Source: Bacteroidales bacterium
Lineage (GTDB): Bacteria > Bacteroidota > Bacteroidia > Bacteroidales > UBA932
Assembly: GCA_017619655.1 (NCBI GenBank)
Contig: JAFZRV010000001.1
Location: 310,001-374,000, forward strand
Length of the DNA stretch: 64,000 bases
Direction of reading: 5' to 3'
Numbering within the stretch: the first letter of the stretch is position 1; the number at the start of each line of letters is the position of its first letter. The position numbers and the translations under genes are program-made. Positions 34,587 to 41,799 of this stretch are shown here, in pieces. The notes under the pieces were generated by a model. It ran no database searches and was not told the DNA's origin. It saw nothing but the letters and a program-made list of their open reading frames with translations.

Positions 34587-34594
34587 CAAAGGTA
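34587..34594 (-). promoter_or_regulatory. -7 promoter element for the EamA transporter
   Basis: TACCTTTG, a full match to TAnnTTTG on the minus strand. The start codon is 7 nt away, so the mRNA would have almost no leader. Confidence 0.6.
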
Positions 34595-34633
34595 AGAATA
34601 AACCTTCAGTTGGGAAAGAACTCGCTTTTTGTT

Positions 34634-34641
34634 TATTTTTG
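34634..34641 (+). promoter_or_regulatory. -7 promoter element for the DUF4298 gene
   Basis: TATTTTTG matches TAnnTTTG and lies 60 nt before the ATG at 34702. It is divergent from the EamA promoter. Confidence 0.55.
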
Positions 34642-34701
34642 TACAATAATGGATCAACATCACCCTGATCCAGGCCGCCGAGCGGGAATAAAGAAACTGC
34701 G

Positions 34702-35019
34702 ATGATGACCGGAATCGATGAAAGAAATGCCCGGATCAACCGGATGAGCGAAGCCTTTGACAGGCTCAGCAAGGTATCGGCCATCCTGGGCGAGAAGGCC
34801 GAAGAGTTGGAATCGATGGCATCGGATGTGGACTGCCTCAAGGAATATATGGCTTCCGGACAATGGATCCGGGATTTCGAGGCGGATGAAAACGGGGAAA
34901 TCGGCCCGGAAGTGAACCGCAGCGTCCTTTCCGAAGACGGTCTCTACAATCTGATGATTGATCTGGACGACCTGATGCACACCTTCGAAAGGCTTCTCGA
35001 AGGGCTGGAGTATCAATAA
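34702..35019 (+). CDS. DUF4298 family protein
   Basis: A 105-residue acidic, helical cytoplasmic protein. The pattern DRLSKVSAILGEKAEELESM, SGQWIRDFEADENGEIG and RSVLSEDGLYNLMIDLDDLM is typical of the DUF4298 family, whose function is not established. Two ATGs in tandem (34702, 34705) are possible starts. The gene converges on the DUF2442-HTH gene and the two overlap by 7 nt at their 3' ends. Confidence 0.8.
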   Translation: MMTGIDERNARINRMSEAFDRLSKVSAILGEKAEELESMASDVDCLKEYMASGQWIRDFEADENGEIGPEVNRSVLSEDGLYNLMIDLDDLMHTFERLLEGLEYQ

Positions 35020-35420
35020 TGAGCGGACAGTAACTCTTGTCCGAGTTCGTGCAGTACGGTTACAATGCGCTGGGTTTGTTCTTCTGAAGGATGCTTCAGG
35101 CCATTGATATAGGCAGAAAGCAGACTTTGCTTCATGCCGATTCTGCGCGCCAGGGCAGATACGTTGATTTCCGGATGTGACAGAAAAAAACGGGCAAGCC
35201 CTTCCGGCTCCGGGTGTGGATACTCGAAACTTTCAAACGAAATGTCTTCATCCAACTTATTCCAGTGGATGCCGAAAGCATCGAAAGTGTAGTCGTTCCT
35301 CTGCGAATCGTCCGCGTAACGCAGGCGGGGATAGTACAGCAAAGATTGCCATAACTCCCGACCGTCATCAGTGGCCCCGATGATTCTGTCGCCTTCGAAT
35401 CTGATGGAAACGATTGTCAT
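35013..35420 (-). CDS. DUF2442 protein with C-terminal HTH (antitoxin-like)
   Basis: 135 residues in two parts. Residues 1-75 are the DUF2442 domain (RIIGATDDGRELWQSLLYYPRLRYADDSQRNDYTFDAFGIHWNKLDEDISFESF). Residues 80-135 are an XRE-like HTH (INVSALARRIGMKQSLLSAYINGLKHPSEEQTQRI). It overlaps the DUF4160 gene by 4 nt (ATGA). This order and coupling are those of predicted DUF4160-DUF2442 toxin-antitoxin pairs, with this protein as the DNA-binding antitoxin. The promoter-overlapping palindrome at 35664-35681 fits autoregulation. Toxicity is not demonstrated. Confidence 0.82.
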   Translation of the reverse strand: MTIVSIRFEGDRIIGATDDGRELWQSLLYYPRLRYADDSQRNDYTFDAFGIHWNKLDEDISFESFEYPHPEPEGLARFFLSHPEINVSALARRIGMKQSLLSAYINGLKHPSEEQTQRIVTVLHELGQELLSAHY

Positions 35421-35653
35421 GATCCGTGTAGTCTATTCCATTCTTCCAGGATAATCTCCTTGTTTTCCTCCAGAATAGAAACCGCCAGACTGACATCCTT
35501 CGGCTTCATTCCTTTGTTGTCTTTTACTGTGACCTCTTGGTCAATGATGAAGATGGCCTCTCCCTCTTGTGAGATCACGTGTACGTGCGGCGGCTGATGG
35601 TCCCTTGTGTAAATGCGAAAGATCAGCCCAAATAGTTTGAATAATGTTGGCAT
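35417..35653 (-). CDS. DUF4160 protein (toxin-like partner)
   Basis: 78 residues: MPTLFKLFGLIFRIYTRDHQPPHVHVISQEGEAIFIID... The FGLIFRIYTRDHQPPHVHV block with its two His is the DUF4160 signature. It is the upstream gene of the pair with the DUF2442-HTH protein. The ATG at 35653 is only 2 nt after the TATCTTTG element (35656-35663), which predicts a leaderless mRNA. The Met-Pro start agrees with family members, so I keep this start. Biochemical activity is unknown. Confidence 0.82.
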   Translation of the reverse strand: MPTLFKLFGLIFRIYTRDHQPPHVHVISQEGEAIFIIDQEVTVKDNKGMKPKDVSLAVSILEENKEIILEEWNRLHGS

Positions 35654-35655
35654 GG

Positions 35656-35681
35656 CAAAGATAGGTTATAATTTTATAACC
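35656..35681 (-). promoter_or_regulatory. Promoter and palindromic operator of the DUF4160-DUF2442 pair
   Basis: TATCTTTG (-7) occupies 35656-35663 on the minus strand. Directly upstream, 35664-35681 is the palindrome GGTTATAA-TT-TTATAACC. It fills the spacer between -7 and -33, so a bound protein would block RNA polymerase. Confidence 0.6.
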
Positions 35682-35717
35682 CGCAAGATAATGCAGAAAA
35701 AAAGATAGAACCATAGG

Positions 35718-35749
35718 CTAAACGTTTATATCCGTTTATAAACGTTTAG
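35718..35749. repeat. Inverted repeat with 13-bp arms
   Basis: CTAAACGTTTATA (35718-35730) and TATAAACGTTTAG (35737-35749) flank the loop TCCGTT. It lies 37 nt beyond the DUF4160 operator and may be a second regulatory site. Confidence 0.7.
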
Positions 35750-35776
35750 AACGGAACTGTTGTTTCATTATTTGTC

Positions 35777-35814
35777 AGCGACGCAGATGATACGGCCGTA
35801 TCATCTGCGTCGCT
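35777..35814. repeat. Perfect 38-bp palindrome
   Basis: Two uninterrupted 19-bp arms centred between 35795 and 35796 (centre ACGGCCGT). No T-run follows on either strand, so it is not a standard intrinsic terminator. A second, smaller hairpin (GCCGCAT/ATGCGGC, 35825-35850) lies just to the right. Together they separate the toxin-like pair from the secreted-protein gene. Confidence 0.8.
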
Positions 35815-35879
35815 CGCGGGGGATGCCGCATTTGCCTATGATCATGCGGCTATTTGAAGGATTGCCGGCCTGTGCGGTA

Positions 35880-37103
35880 TTATTTCACCAGTCGGCACTT
35901 GTCATTCCACTTGAGGCCGCCGGGACGGATTTCCGTAGCGCCGTACTTTCCGCCGGCATAGTCTTCTTTGAGATAGACGTAATGCAAGACTTTGTATCCC
36001 TGGTCTTCGCACACGACACTTGAAGTATGGGTACGGAAAACCGGGACGCCCAGCGCATTGACAGTCACCTCATAATCCGTATCGATGGACGAAGCCACCA
36101 CCTTTCCCCATTCGGGGCACTTTTCTGCGACGGCCTGGCTGAGCCATGCTACATTTCCGGAAATCATCGGTGCCGTGTCATTGTTCTGGGCGGCATACTT
36201 GTAGAGTTTCACCATCGCGGCTTTCTTCATCTGGAAACGCTCCTTATCCTTGGATGTACCGCCGGACGCTTTCTGTTTCTCGCGGAAAGCCTTGATGTCC
36301 GAAACGGAATACGAGGCAGGATAATTTTCCCTGACATCCTCCGGCAATTCCGAATACAACTGCTGGAGCGAAGCGCTTACTGTCTGGAAGGCATCTTCAT
36401 CACCGGAAATCCACTTCATGTCGATCCCCGTATTCAGGGCATTGTATGCGCGGCTGAAATTAAACTCCTTGGTTTTCTGATTGGTAGACGCATTCGCCCT
36501 TTTGATATAGGCTCCGGCTTTCTCGCACATGTATTGGCTGAGCTTGCGGTTCTTGGTGGCCTTGTCGTCGCCGCTGTAGTCCGGACTTTCCGGGAGACCG
36601 ACAGCCTCGATTTCGTTCACGGCCTTGAGCAGTTGCTTGGCCTCCAGTTGCCATTGCTCCATAGTGAATTGCGGGACACCGTCATAGCGGCAATACTGGA
36701 TGTCGAAGTATTCGAAATCTGGTTTGCCGAAGTTTACCCGCACAGCTGCTTCGTAATCGAGTTCCGAGGGGGTTCCTTTCATCACGGACTTCTTGAGCCG
36801 GTTCAACCAGTAGGCGTAGTCGGCCATGATGTCCTGCGCGTAGGAAGCATAGGTCCAATCTGTCTGCTCCGCTACCGAATAATCTACGTCAAATGCAGAC
36901 AAGGTCACATGGATCCGTTCCTCTTCTTCCGCGACGGATGAAGACGCTGTGGTTTCCTCTGTTTTCTCTTCGTCGGCTGTCTGTTGACGCGCCTGTTCAA
37001 GAAGCTTAAGGGCATTGGCACGGGTGCCCAGCTGGGCGTTGGCGATGGCCGGAACAGTGAAGATGAAGAGCAGGGCGGCCAGAAATCTTACAATAGTTTT
37101 CAT
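35880..37103 (-). CDS. Secreted protein of unknown family
   Basis: 407 residues with signal peptide MKTIVRFLAALLFIFTVPAIANAQ. A low-complexity acidic/Ser-Thr stretch follows (about 40-62, DEEKTEETTASSSVAEEEE), then mostly helical sequence (about 70-345) and a beta-rich C-terminus (FRTHTSSVVCEDQGYKVLHYVYLKEDY). I recognise no domain. It is divergent from the TPR-LuxR regulator gene, so that regulator is a candidate controller. A near-consensus promoter CACTTTTG lies about 40 nt upstream of the start. Confidence 0.75.
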   Translation of the reverse strand: MKTIVRFLAALLFIFTVPAIANAQLGTRANALKLLEQARQQTADEEKTEETTASSSVAEEEERIHVTLSAFDVDYSVAEQTDWTYASYAQDIMADYAYWLNRLKKSVMKGTPSELDYEAAVRVNFGKPDFEYFDIQYCRYDGVPQFTMEQWQLEAKQLLKAVNEIEAVGLPESPDYSGDDKATKNRKLSQYMCEKAGAYIKRANASTNQKTKEFNFSRAYNALNTGIDMKWISGDEDAFQTVSASLQQLYSELPEDVRENYPASYSVSDIKAFREKQKASGGTSKDKERFQMKKAAMVKLYKYAAQNNDTAPMISGNVAWLSQAVAEKCPEWGKVVASSIDTDYEVTVNALGVPVFRTHTSSVVCEDQGYKVLHYVYLKEDYAGGKYGATEIRPGGLKWNDKCRLVK

Positions 37104-37246
37104 ATGATTGAGATGTGTTATTGGTTTGCTGTTTCAACACTGCAAAAGTGACCTTTATTTGCGACATGAGATTAATGATTTTTCAGTAATCTGCTTGTCG
37201 GAGCCTACTGAAAAAGCACTATTTTGCTTTTTTTCGGCAATCCGAT

Positions 37247-37254
37247 TACATTTG
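37247..37254 (+). promoter_or_regulatory. -7 promoter element for the TPR-LuxR regulator
   Basis: TACATTTG, a full TAnnTTTG match, ends 4 nt before the ATG at 37259. The transcript would be nearly leaderless. Confidence 0.6.
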
Positions 37255-37258
37255 TACT

Positions 37259-38722
37259 ATGAAAATAGTCCTCCATTACCTTATTCTTCCCCTCCTGTCC
37301 ATCAGCCTCATCTCCTGCGGCGATGGTGGGAAAACCCGCTTCAAAGACACCCCCGATAAGGCTGTCGTCTTGTTGGAACAGGCGAACCGGGACATATCCA
37401 ACCAGCACTTCGAAGAGGCCATGGAGAAAGCGCTCTCCGCCTTGTCCCTTTCGCAAGGGGCTGGAGATGCGCTGGGAGAGGTGCGCGCCTTGTCCACGAT
37501 CGTAGGCATTGACATCATGGCAAGCCGCGATGCAGATGCGTGGGAGAAGGCGCTGCAGGCGGAAACGATCGCCCGGGAATACGGATTCAAAAAGGAACTG
37601 GCCGACATCCTCATTTCCAAGTCGAAGCTTTGCTCCTATGCGGAGATTTCCCCGGAGACAGGCCGCAACGACGAAGGTCTGGACTATGCGAAAGAGGCCC
37701 TCGCGCTGGCAGAAGATGTGGGTATTCCAGAACAGCAGGCGGAAGCCTGCTATGTCATCGGATCCCTTTATATCAACAAGAACCGCTGGAGTGATCCCAT
37801 AGACCCTGATCTCTACCGCATGGCGGGGGAATACCTGGATCGCGGGCAGGCGCTGGCAGAAACATACGATATTACGCGCCTGCGCCGAAACGGCATTATG
37901 TTCCGCTCCCGCTGGTTCCAGCAGGGCGACAGAAACGAGGAAGCCATCCAATACTTCGAGCAGGTGTTGCAGGGACTCAAGGAAAGCGACTATTTCACGG
38001 CTGCCGCGTTGGACGACCGGCTGGTGCGGCTCTACACGCGCATTGATGCGCCGCAGAAGGCCCTTGATTTCCACGACGATTATGTGTACCGGATGCAGAA
38101 ATACATCCAGCAGAAACAAGACGAAACCCTGCAGGAAATGGAGACCCGCTTCGAGGTACAGGAAAAGGAACACCGCCTGGTGCGCAGCCGTTACCAGATT
38201 GCCGTTCTCATTCTCGCTCTCTGCCTCGCCGCTTTCGCCATCGTGCTCGTGACGGGATATCTCCGGAAGGCGCGCCGCAGGGCGGCCGAACTTCAGCGGC
38301 AGAGCGACAGCAAGCAGCAGATCATCGATATTCTATCGCGGGATCTCAAGAATCCGGCCAATGCCATGGCCGGAGAAATTGCCAAACTGTCAAGGGACGC
38401 TTCCTCTCTCTCACCGGATAAGATCCGGGAAAAGTGCCGGCAGCTGGTTTCAAGGGCAGACAATATCAACGCCGACGTGGCCAACTATGTGGGCGACATC
38501 CTCATCGAGCGCGGCAGGCGGATTGCCGATATCGGCCTTTCATCACGCGAAATCCAAATCATCCGCCTCAGCGCCGAGGGCTTGAAAGCGGCTGAAATCG
38601 CGGAACGCACCTTCCTCTCTGTCCACACCGTCAACACCCACCGCCAGCGTATCTACTCCAAAATGGAAGTCAAGAATGTATCCGAAATGCTCCGCAAAGC
38701 CACGGAGCTGGGCATCATTTGA
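37259..38722 (+). CDS. Membrane-anchored TPR regulator with degenerate H-box and LuxR HTH
   Basis: 487 residues. A lipoprotein-like signal (MKIVLHYLILPLLSISLISC) is followed by TPR-like repeats (about 35-290), a coiled coil (about 280-310), one transmembrane helix (about 313-334), and a segment QIIDILSRDLKNPANAMAGEI (about 353-373). That segment resembles the dimerisation H-box of a histidine kinase but has Arg where the phospho-His should be, and no ATPase domain follows. A C-terminal LuxR/GerE HTH ends the protein (about 427-470, LSSREIQIIRLSAEGLKAAEIAERTFLSVHTVNTH). It looks like a kinase whose catalytic part was replaced by a DNA-binding output. Confidence 0.85.
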   Translation: MKIVLHYLILPLLSISLISCGDGGKTRFKDTPDKAVVLLEQANRDISNQHFEEAMEKALSALSLSQGAGDALGEVRALSTIVGIDIMASRDADAWEKALQAETIAREYGFKKELADILISKSKLCSYAEISPETGRNDEGLDYAKEALALAEDVGIPEQQAEACYVIGSLYINKNRWSDPIDPDLYRMAGEYLDRGQALAETYDITRLRRNGIMFRSRWFQQGDRNEEAIQYFEQVLQGLKESDYFTAAALDDRLVRLYTRIDAPQKALDFHDDYVYRMQKYIQQKQDETLQEMETRFEVQEKEHRLVRSRYQIAVLILALCLAAFAIVLVTGYLRKARRRAAELQRQSDSKQQIIDILSRDLKNPANAMAGEIAKLSRDASSLSPDKIREKCRQLVSRADNINADVANYVGDILIERGRRIADIGLSSREIQIIRLSAEGLKAAEIAERTFLSVHTVNTHRQRIYSKMEVKNVSEMLRKATELGII

Positions 38723-38759
38723 CATCACCCTTCCCCTTTAGAAAAGAAAACGAATCCGT

Positions 38760-40175
38760 ATGAAACGAATCCTCCTATTTGCGGCGGTTGTCTGGCTGAT
38801 GGCCGCTTGCGCCGAAAAGAATCCTGTGCTTACCATTGCTGGCGGCCAGATCCAAGGTGTTCCCACTGAGACACCGGGCGTTACCGTTTACCGCGGCATT
38901 CCTTTCGCCGCCCCGCCGGTGGGCGAACTGCGCTGGAAGGAGCCGCAGCCCGTCATTCCCTGGGAGGGAGTGAAAGTGGCCGATACCTGGGGCAACCCCG
39001 CCTGGCAGGCGGCGCACACGCCAGGCGGCTATACACCGGAATTCTTTTTTGACGGCGATCCGGCTTTCAGCGAGGACTGCCTCTATTTGAACGTATGGAC
39101 GCCGGCAGCCGGCAAAACAGAGAAGAAACTTCCCGTCACGCTATGGATCCACGGCGGAGGCTATTCCGCTGGATGGGGATTCGAGCCCGAAATGGACGGC
39201 GAGGAATGGGCCCGGCACGGAGGCGTGCTGGTCACGTTCAACTACCGCCTGGGCCTGCTGGGATTCCTGGCGCATCCGGCCCTTTCGGCGGAGAGCGAAC
39301 ACGGCTTCTCCGGCAACTACGGCATGCTCGACCAAATCGCGGCGCTCCGATGGGTGAAGGCCAACATCGCCCAGTTCGGCGGCGACCCCGACCACATCAC
39401 GTTGATGGGACAGAGCGCCGGCGCGATGAGCGTCCAGACGCTGGTGACCTCGCCGCTGTCCAAGGACCTGGTAGCCGGCGCCATCATACAGAGCGGCGGC
39501 GGCGTTTCCGACCAGCCTCTGCTGGGTGGCACGCCTCTGGCGGAAGCCGAGACGATGGGCCAGGAACTGATGGAATGGGCTGGCTATGAGACGCTCGAGC
39601 AGATGCGCACCGCCTCCCCCGAAGAGATGCTGGGCATCCTGATGCGCTATATGATGGAAAAGAAGCAGTATCTCCGGCTCTCGCCGGTGGTGGACGGCTA
39701 TGCGCTGACAGAAACCTTCAATGAGGCCGCAAAGGCCGGCCGCATTGCCAACGTGCCCTATATGATCGGCGGGACGCTGGATGACATGCGCGGCCTGGCC
39801 GACGGCATCGAGCGTTTCTGTTTCTTGCGAGAGAAAGCCGGCATCCCGGCCTACGCCTACCAGTTTGCCCGTCGCCTGCCCACAGATGGCCGCGAAGGCG
39901 TGCTGCAGGGCGCGTTCCACTCCTCCGAGCTCTGGTATATGTTCAAGTCGCTGCGATTCTGCTGGCGTCCCTTCATCCCGGGCGACTACGACCTGGCCGA
40001 GCAGATGATCACCTGCTGGACCCGCTTCGCCGCCACCGGCAACCCCAACGGCTCAGGGCCTGAAGTCTGGCCGCCATGCACCATAGACAATCCCAAGACC
40101 ATGATCTTTGCACTTGACTACGACGGACAAGTCGCATCAAAAGCGGGTGTCCTGGTCGCAACGGGTGACGAATAA
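38760..40175 (+). CDS. Type B carboxylesterase lipoprotein
   Basis: 471 residues, a bit short for the family. Signal with lipobox LMAAC, then an alpha/beta hydrolase: VYRGIPFAAPPVGELRWKEPQP, EDCLYLNVWTP, oxyanion hole LWIHGGGYSAGW, nucleophile elbow GQSAGA with S219, and His in AFHSSELWYMF. The usual acid loop is reduced to GGTLDDM, so the region between about 300 and 380 appears shortened compared with full-length carboxylesterases. It likely hydrolyses ester groups on glycans or xenobiotics at the envelope. It follows the TPR-LuxR gene by 37 nt with no promoter seen between. Confidence 0.87.
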   Translation: MKRILLFAAVVWLMAACAEKNPVLTIAGGQIQGVPTETPGVTVYRGIPFAAPPVGELRWKEPQPVIPWEGVKVADTWGNPAWQAAHTPGGYTPEFFFDGDPAFSEDCLYLNVWTPAAGKTEKKLPVTLWIHGGGYSAGWGFEPEMDGEEWARHGGVLVTFNYRLGLLGFLAHPALSAESEHGFSGNYGMLDQIAALRWVKANIAQFGGDPDHITLMGQSAGAMSVQTLVTSPLSKDLVAGAIIQSGGGVSDQPLLGGTPLAEAETMGQELMEWAGYETLEQMRTASPEEMLGILMRYMMEKKQYLRLSPVVDGYALTETFNEAAKAGRIANVPYMIGGTLDDMRGLADGIERFCFLREKAGIPAYAYQFARRLPTDGREGVLQGAFHSSELWYMFKSLRFCWRPFIPGDYDLAEQMITCWTRFAATGNPNGSGPEVWPPCTIDNPKTMIFALDYDGQVASKAGVLVATGDE

Positions 40176-40195
40176 TCCGCCAAACAGCGCTCACC

Positions 40196-40305
40196 TAGAT
40201 TCTCGGCTTCTGGATGACGATCGCGACATCACAGCTCTCAAAGAGAAGGGCGTGTTGACCCGTGAAGGTGGCGTAAAAGGCGGCCGTTGGATTATCCTCA
40301 TATAG
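40196..40305 (+). pseudogene. Remnant of a C-terminal winged-helix domain
   Basis: The frame ending at 40305 reads ...ITALKEKGVLTREGGVKGGRWIILI, which resembles the final winged-helix strand of AlbA_2/RecG-like or Fic-associated regulators. Nothing upstream in the same frame belongs to such a protein; it runs back into the carboxylesterase 3' end. I take it as a leftover of a deleted gene. Confidence 0.4.
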
Positions 40306-40530
40306 TCCTCAAAAAAATATCAATACCCTCATCGCCCTTCATCTCCTGCTGGAGGGCGATTCGCATAAAAAGTTATCAGCACCCCACTATATCCGCTTGG
40401 ATGTCCACATAGTAAAGCAACCCGTAGCGTGTCACAATCGGTTCCATTGGTGTGTGTGGAGCCGATGACTTTGCGGCTATTTGGCGAAAGCGAATGATAT
40501 CTCTTAACTATGCGGGATTGTGCTCGGCGC
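40306..40530. other. Intergenic stretch without a gene
   Basis: After the remnant there is a short hairpin ATCGCCC/GGGCGAT near 40340-40370. I see no convincing coding frame and no promoter up to the repeat block. Confidence 0.5.
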
Positions 40531-40538
40531 CAAGGCGC

Positions 40539-40702
40539 CTGCGCATTCCCTTCGGGATTGTGCTCGCCCTAAAGGGCTGCGCGATCCCTCACTCACCGCG
40601 GGATTGTCGCGCTAGCGCGACTAAGCCCCTCTCCCGAGGAGAGGGGTTTGGGGAGAGGGTAACGCTAGGGAGCATGAATGGTTCGAATCCCTCACTCACC
40701 GC
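40539..40702 (+). repeat. REP-like block and inverted tRNA-Ser tail, copy 2
   Basis: CGGGATTGTGCTCG occurs at about 40540 and 40585 and again in part (CGGGATTGTCGCG) near 40599, with short palindromes between (CGCCAAGGCGCC, CGCGCTAGCGCG). 40621-40664 is the 44-nt repeat identical (inverted) to 27201-27244. 40680-40702 is a copy of the T-arm and acceptor end of the adjacent tRNA-Ser, in opposite orientation to that gene. Confidence 0.8.
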
Positions 40703-40704
40703 AT

Positions 40705-40734
40705 GAAAAAAGCGTCTGCGGATGCAGACGCTTC
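40705..40734 (-). terminator. Terminator of tRNA-Ser(CGA)
   Basis: A perfect 10-bp stem AAGCGTCTGC/GCAGACGCTT with a 4-nt loop, followed on the minus strand by TTTTC. Confidence 0.85.
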
Positions 40735-40737
40735 TTG

Positions 40738-40824
40738 CGGTGAGTGAGGGATTCGAACCCCCGGTACGGTCACCCGCACACCTGTTTTCGAGGCAGGCTC
40801 CTTCAACCACTCGGACAACTCACC
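40738..40824 (-). tRNA. tRNA-Ser(CGA)
   Basis: 87 nt with acceptor stem GGTGAGT/ACTCACC, anticodon loop CTCGAAA (anticodon CGA), long variable arm, T-loop GGTTCGAATCC and discriminator G. Decodes UCG. It lies downstream of tRNA-Pro on the same strand, with a terminator between them. Confidence 0.95.
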
Positions 40825-40831
40825 TTTAGTT

Positions 40832-40866
40832 GAAAAAAGCATGGCGAGCCTCGGGCGGCCATGCTT
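40832..40866 (-). terminator. Terminator of tRNA-Pro
   Basis: A 9-bp stem AAGCATGGC/GCCATGCTT followed on the minus strand by TTTTT. It stands between tRNA-Pro and tRNA-Ser(CGA). Confidence 0.8.
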
Positions 40867-40870
40867 CTGG

Positions 40871-40943
40871 TCTGGATGACTGGACTTGAACCAGCGACCT
40901 CCTGGTCCCTAACCAGGTGCGCTACCAACTGCGCCACATCCAG
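40871..40943 (-). tRNA. tRNA-Pro(AGG)
   Basis: 73 nt cloverleaf: acceptor CTGGATG/CATCCAG with C1-G72 and A73 (proline identity features), D-stem GCGC, anticodon stem CCTGG/CCAGG with loop TTAGGGA, T-loop TTCAAGT. The anticodon is AGG with G37, as in proline tRNAs. A34 is unusual in bacteria outside tRNA-Arg(ACG). A promoter TATCTTTG lies 10 nt upstream. Confidence 0.85.
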
Positions 40944-40953
40944 AAGTGGACCG

Positions 40954-40961
40954 CAAAGATA
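40954..40961 (-). promoter_or_regulatory. -7 promoter element for tRNA-Pro
   Basis: TATCTTTG on the minus strand, a full TAnnTTTG match, 10 nt before the tRNA. Confidence 0.65.
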
Positions 40962-41016
40962 GAAATATTTCGGTTTCTTATCAAATTATTTTTGAAAATC
41001 CGTCATCGACCGGCCT

Positions 41017-41799
41017 TTAGACGGCGGATACCTTCCCGGCGAGGCGGAAGAAAAGCCCCGGGAACCACTTGTAGGCGAAGCAGGAGACCATCTCCTTGCC
41101 GCCGACGCGGACCTGGCGCTTGCCGCGGACGATGCCGTCGACACAGCGGCGGGCACACTTGTCCACGTCCATGCCGCCGGCCTGGCCCGGATCCATCTGC
41201 CCGTGGGCCTTGCCGTCGCCTTCCAGCGCGCTGAGGCTGATGGGCGTGTTGATGCGGCCCGGGAAGAGGAGCGTGACTTTCAGCCCGGTCTCGAGCTGCA
41301 GCGCCTCGAAGAAGCCCTTGAGGGCGTGCTTGGCGGCACAGTAGGCGGAACGCTGCGGGAAGCCGAAGAGGCCGGAGATCGACGAGGTGGCGGCGATGTG
41401 GATGCCGGGCGCCCATTTGCCGGCCTGGTGCAGGGCCTTGGCCAGGTGTACCGGGGCGAAGAAATCCACTTCCATGACGCGGCGGTCCACCGCTTCGGCA
41501 GTCTCCAGGGCAGGGGAGCGCTGGGAGATGCCGGCATTGAGCACCAGGAAGTCGAGGGGGCGTTCCAGACTGGCCGCGAAGGCGTCGATGGCAGGGTAGT
41601 CCGTGGTGTCGGCCTCCACCAGCGTGACGCGGGCCGCGCCCAATTTCAGGCAGTCGGCCTGTACGTTTTCCAGCCGCTGGCGGTTGCGGGCCAGCAGCAC
41701 CAGGTCCGCGCCGCGGCGGGCGAATTCGCGGGCCATGGCGGCGCCGATGCCCGAGCTGGCGCCGGTCACCAGCGCCACTTTCCCAGTCAGGCTTTCCAT
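41017..41799 (-). CDS. Short-chain dehydrogenase/reductase
   Basis: 260 residues from the ATG at 41799. Classical SDR: NAD(P)-binding TGASSGIGAAMAREFARRGA, the NAG motif LNAGISQRSP, catalytic Ser in ATSSISGLFG and YCAAKHALKG (YxxxK). The C-terminal PGRINTPISLSA follows the usual pattern. A membrane-proximal C-terminal patch (CFAYKWFPGLFFRLAGKV) resembles lipid-acting SDRs. It overlaps the acyltransferase gene by 13 nt and ends a three-gene lipid operon, so a lipid or fatty-acyl ketone is a reasonable substrate, by context only. Confidence 0.9.
   Translation of the reverse strand: MESLTGKVALVTGASSGIGAAMAREFARRGADLVLLARNRQRLENVQADCLKLGAARVTLVEADTTDYPAIDAFAASLERPLDFLVLNAGISQRSPALETAEAVDRRVMEVDFFAPVHLAKALHQAGKWAPGIHIAATSSISGLFGFPQRSAYCAAKHALKGFFEALQLETGLKVTLLFPGRINTPISLSALEGDGKAHGQMDPGQAGGMDVDKCARRCVDGIVRGKRQVRVGGKEMVSCFAYKWFPGLFFRLAGKVSAV

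Noticed and set aside
34579..34663. Upstream extension of the EamA transporter
   Set aside because: The extra 28 residues cross a perfect -7 promoter element and have no transporter-like character.
33618..34841. Long fused frame joining the thioredoxin to upstream sequence
   Set aside because: The upstream part is the transporter gene read in the wrong frame; a signal peptide at 33617 marks the real start.
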